Source of the DNA: Paenibacillus sp. DMB5
GTDB lineage: Bacteria > Bacillota > Bacilli > Paenibacillales > Paenibacillaceae
Length of the DNA stretch: 64,000 bases
Direction of reading: 5' to 3'
Assembly: GCF_001517085.1 (NCBI RefSeq)
Contig: NZ_LRAC01000140.1
Location: 124,001 to 188,000 of the forward strand
A program made the translations under genes and the position numbers. Every line of letters begins with the position of its first letter. Within the stretch, counting starts at the first letter, position 1. Positions 62,760-64,000 of this stretch are shown one piece after another. The notes beneath the pieces are model-generated. The model ran no database searches and was not told the DNA's origin. It was given only the letters and a program-made list of their open reading frames with translations.

Positions 62760-62952
62760 ATCGTTTCTTTCCCCTCCCGGTCGTTTCTTGACTTCCGGCG
62801 GCGCACAGCTTTTCCACCTGTTCATGACCAAGTGTATTCATGGTCGTCCCAAAATATCACTGCCCGTCTGCTTTCCCTTTTGCGCGAATGTGTTAAAGTA
62901 TGGCATCATAGGGAGTAGCACTTAATCATTTTGCGACAGGAGAGCTTTTATC

Positions 62953-64000
62953 ATGGCATTAGACGGTATTGTTACCAAAGCGATCGTGCACGAGCTTCAG
63001 GCCTTTATCGGTGCGCGTGTCGGCAAAATATATCAGCCCAGCACACACGATCTTATTTTCATCCTGCGCGGGGCGGGAGGCGGGGGCAAGCTGCTGCTGT
63101 CTGCGAACCCGACCTATCCCCGCCTGCACCTGAGCGAACGCAGCAGCGTTAATCCGGCGGAGGCGCCGATGTTCTGCATGCTGCTGCGCAAGCATTGTGA
63201 AGGCGGAACCATTGAGAGCATTGCCCAGGTCGGCATGGAGCGGATCATCCATATCAATATCCGGACCCGTGACGAGCTTGGCGATGTCTCGGCCAAACAG
63301 CTGATCATCGAACTGATGGGCCGCCACAGCAACATCATTCTTACCGATCTTGCCAGCGGCACGATCATTGACGGCATCCATCATGTGACCCCGTCAATCA
63401 GCAGCTACCGGGTTGTAATGCCGGGGGCCGCTTACACCGAGCCGCCGCAGCAGCATAAGCTGAATCCGCTGGAGGTCGGCGAAGAGGCATTCATCAAGCT
63501 GATGGCAGACGCTGAGGAAGCCGCACTGCTGGGCGAAAGCGAAGAAAAGGCTGACCCTGAGGACATGATCGAAGGAGATATAGCCGGGCTGCTGCGGTCG
63601 CTGGAAGGACCGGTGCAGGACGGAAGCGGCGGACCTGCTCCTTCAGCAGACCCTGGGGGCTGGATCGTACATGCTTTCAGCGGGATAAGCCCTCTGATCG
63701 CCGGAGAAATTCTGTACAGAGCAGGTAAGGATTATGTACCGCAGAATCCGGAGGCCCCTGAAAAGCTGTGGTCAGCATTTGATTCCGTAATGAAGCCTGT
63801 AAGAGAGCTCCGGTTCGCTCCGGTTTCCGGCAATAATGCCAAGGGTAAGCCGGTCTTTTCCGCCATTCCTCTGACTTTACTGGGCGAAGAGGTCCGGCAT
63901 TACAGCACGATCAGCAGCTGCCTGGAGGAATATTACGGGGATAAGGCAGAACGTGATACAGTCAAGCAGCGGGTCGCCGACCTGATACGCTTTCTTACCA
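62953..64000 (+). CDS. rqcH: Rqc2-like NFACT protein (RqcH), C-terminus outside window
   Basis: 349 N-terminal residues; the frame is open at the window end. It starts MALDGIVTKAIVHELQAF and continues with GKIYQPSTHDLIFILR, LSANPTYPRLHLSE, MLLRKHCEGGTI, IINIRTRDELGD-like and IIELMGRHSNIILTD, all typical of the NFACT-N domain of the RqcH/FbpA family. RqcH tags stalled nascent chains on 50S subunits with C-terminal alanine and can appear as a fibronectin-binding surface protein. The protein has an additional acidic insertion around residues 195-225. No ribosome-site oddity was seen. Confidence 0.9.
   Translation, partial: MALDGIVTKAIVHELQAFIGARVGKIYQPSTHDLIFILRGAGGGGKLLLSANPTYPRLHLSERSSVNPAEAPMFCMLLRKHCEGGTIESIAQVGMERIIHINIRTRDELGDVSAKQLIIELMGRHSNIILTDLASGTIIDGIHHVTPSISSYRVVMPGAAYTEPPQQHKLNPLEVGEEAFIKLMADAEEAALLGESEEKADPEDMIEGDIAGLLRSLEGPVQDGSGGPAPSADPGGWIVHAFSGISPLIAGEILYRAGKDYVPQNPEAPEKLWSAFDSVMKPVRELRFAPVSGNNAKGKPVFSAIPLTLLGEEVRHYSTISSCLEEYYGDKAERDTVKQRVADLIRFLT

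Overview
The window is a low-to-mid GC Firmicute chromosome segment, most likely Paenibacillus. Reasons: endospore genes (spoVM, spoVIF, a gerA-type germinant receptor operon), YesM/YesN-type signalling, copper-amine-oxidase-like stalk domains, strong GGAGG ribosome sites, TTG/GTG starts, and a Bacillus-like yicC-remA-gmk-rpoZ-coaBC-priA-def-fmt-rsmB-rlmN-prpC-prkC-rsgA-rpe-spoVM-rpmB-fakA-degV-recG gene order. No rRNA, tRNA, prophage, insertion sequence or CRISPR array was seen.

Layout. 1-11 kb: accessory and envelope genes. These are an aromatic-acid-exporter-like protein whose leader holds three 64-bp repeats, a secreted protein, a PAP2 phosphatase, a divergent Hfq followed by stacked hairpins, a lactonase, a LytTR regulator under a cre site, a PrsA-like foldase, a small protein whose ribosome site lies in a hairpin, a nitroreductase, a metallophosphoesterase lipoprotein, a stalk-domain lipoprotein and TraX. 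11-19.5 kb: a sugar module, ChvE-MmsA-MmsB, next to a membrane-anchored sugar-binding protein, a histidine kinase and an AraC-type regulator (a probable three-component sensor). 19.5-28.7 kb: an LTA-synthase-like sulfatase, aldose epimerase, MgtC, an SDR, a double GNAT with a possible leader peptide, and a TrpX-type ABC transporter. 29-31.7 kb: an NlpC/P60 lipoprotein, a small secreted protein and YitT.

31.7-54.5 kb: the conserved housekeeping block, almost all on the minus strand: recG, degV, fakA, rpe, rsgA, the PrkC/PrpC kinase-phosphatase pair, rlmN, rsmB, fmt, def, priA, coaBC, rpoZ, gmk, remA, yicC, and a homocysteine methyltransferase/MTHFR fusion. rpmB is divergent on the plus strand, and the 26-codon spoVM lies beyond it. 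54.5-64 kb: a small membrane protein, the gerA operon (order A-C-B), dapF, a P-type Ca2+ ATPase and the start of rqcH.

The strongest global observation is that ten genes carry eleven apparent single-base deletions, each explained by loss of one base from a short run. They include fmt (two), rsgA, prpC and yicC. This looks like residual sequencing error rather than decay, and those genes are annotated across the frameshift. No complete undescribed system was recognised. The best leads are regulatory: the 64-bp leader repeats, the terminator-like hairpin carrying a ribosome site, the leader peptide, and a dispersed hairpin family.
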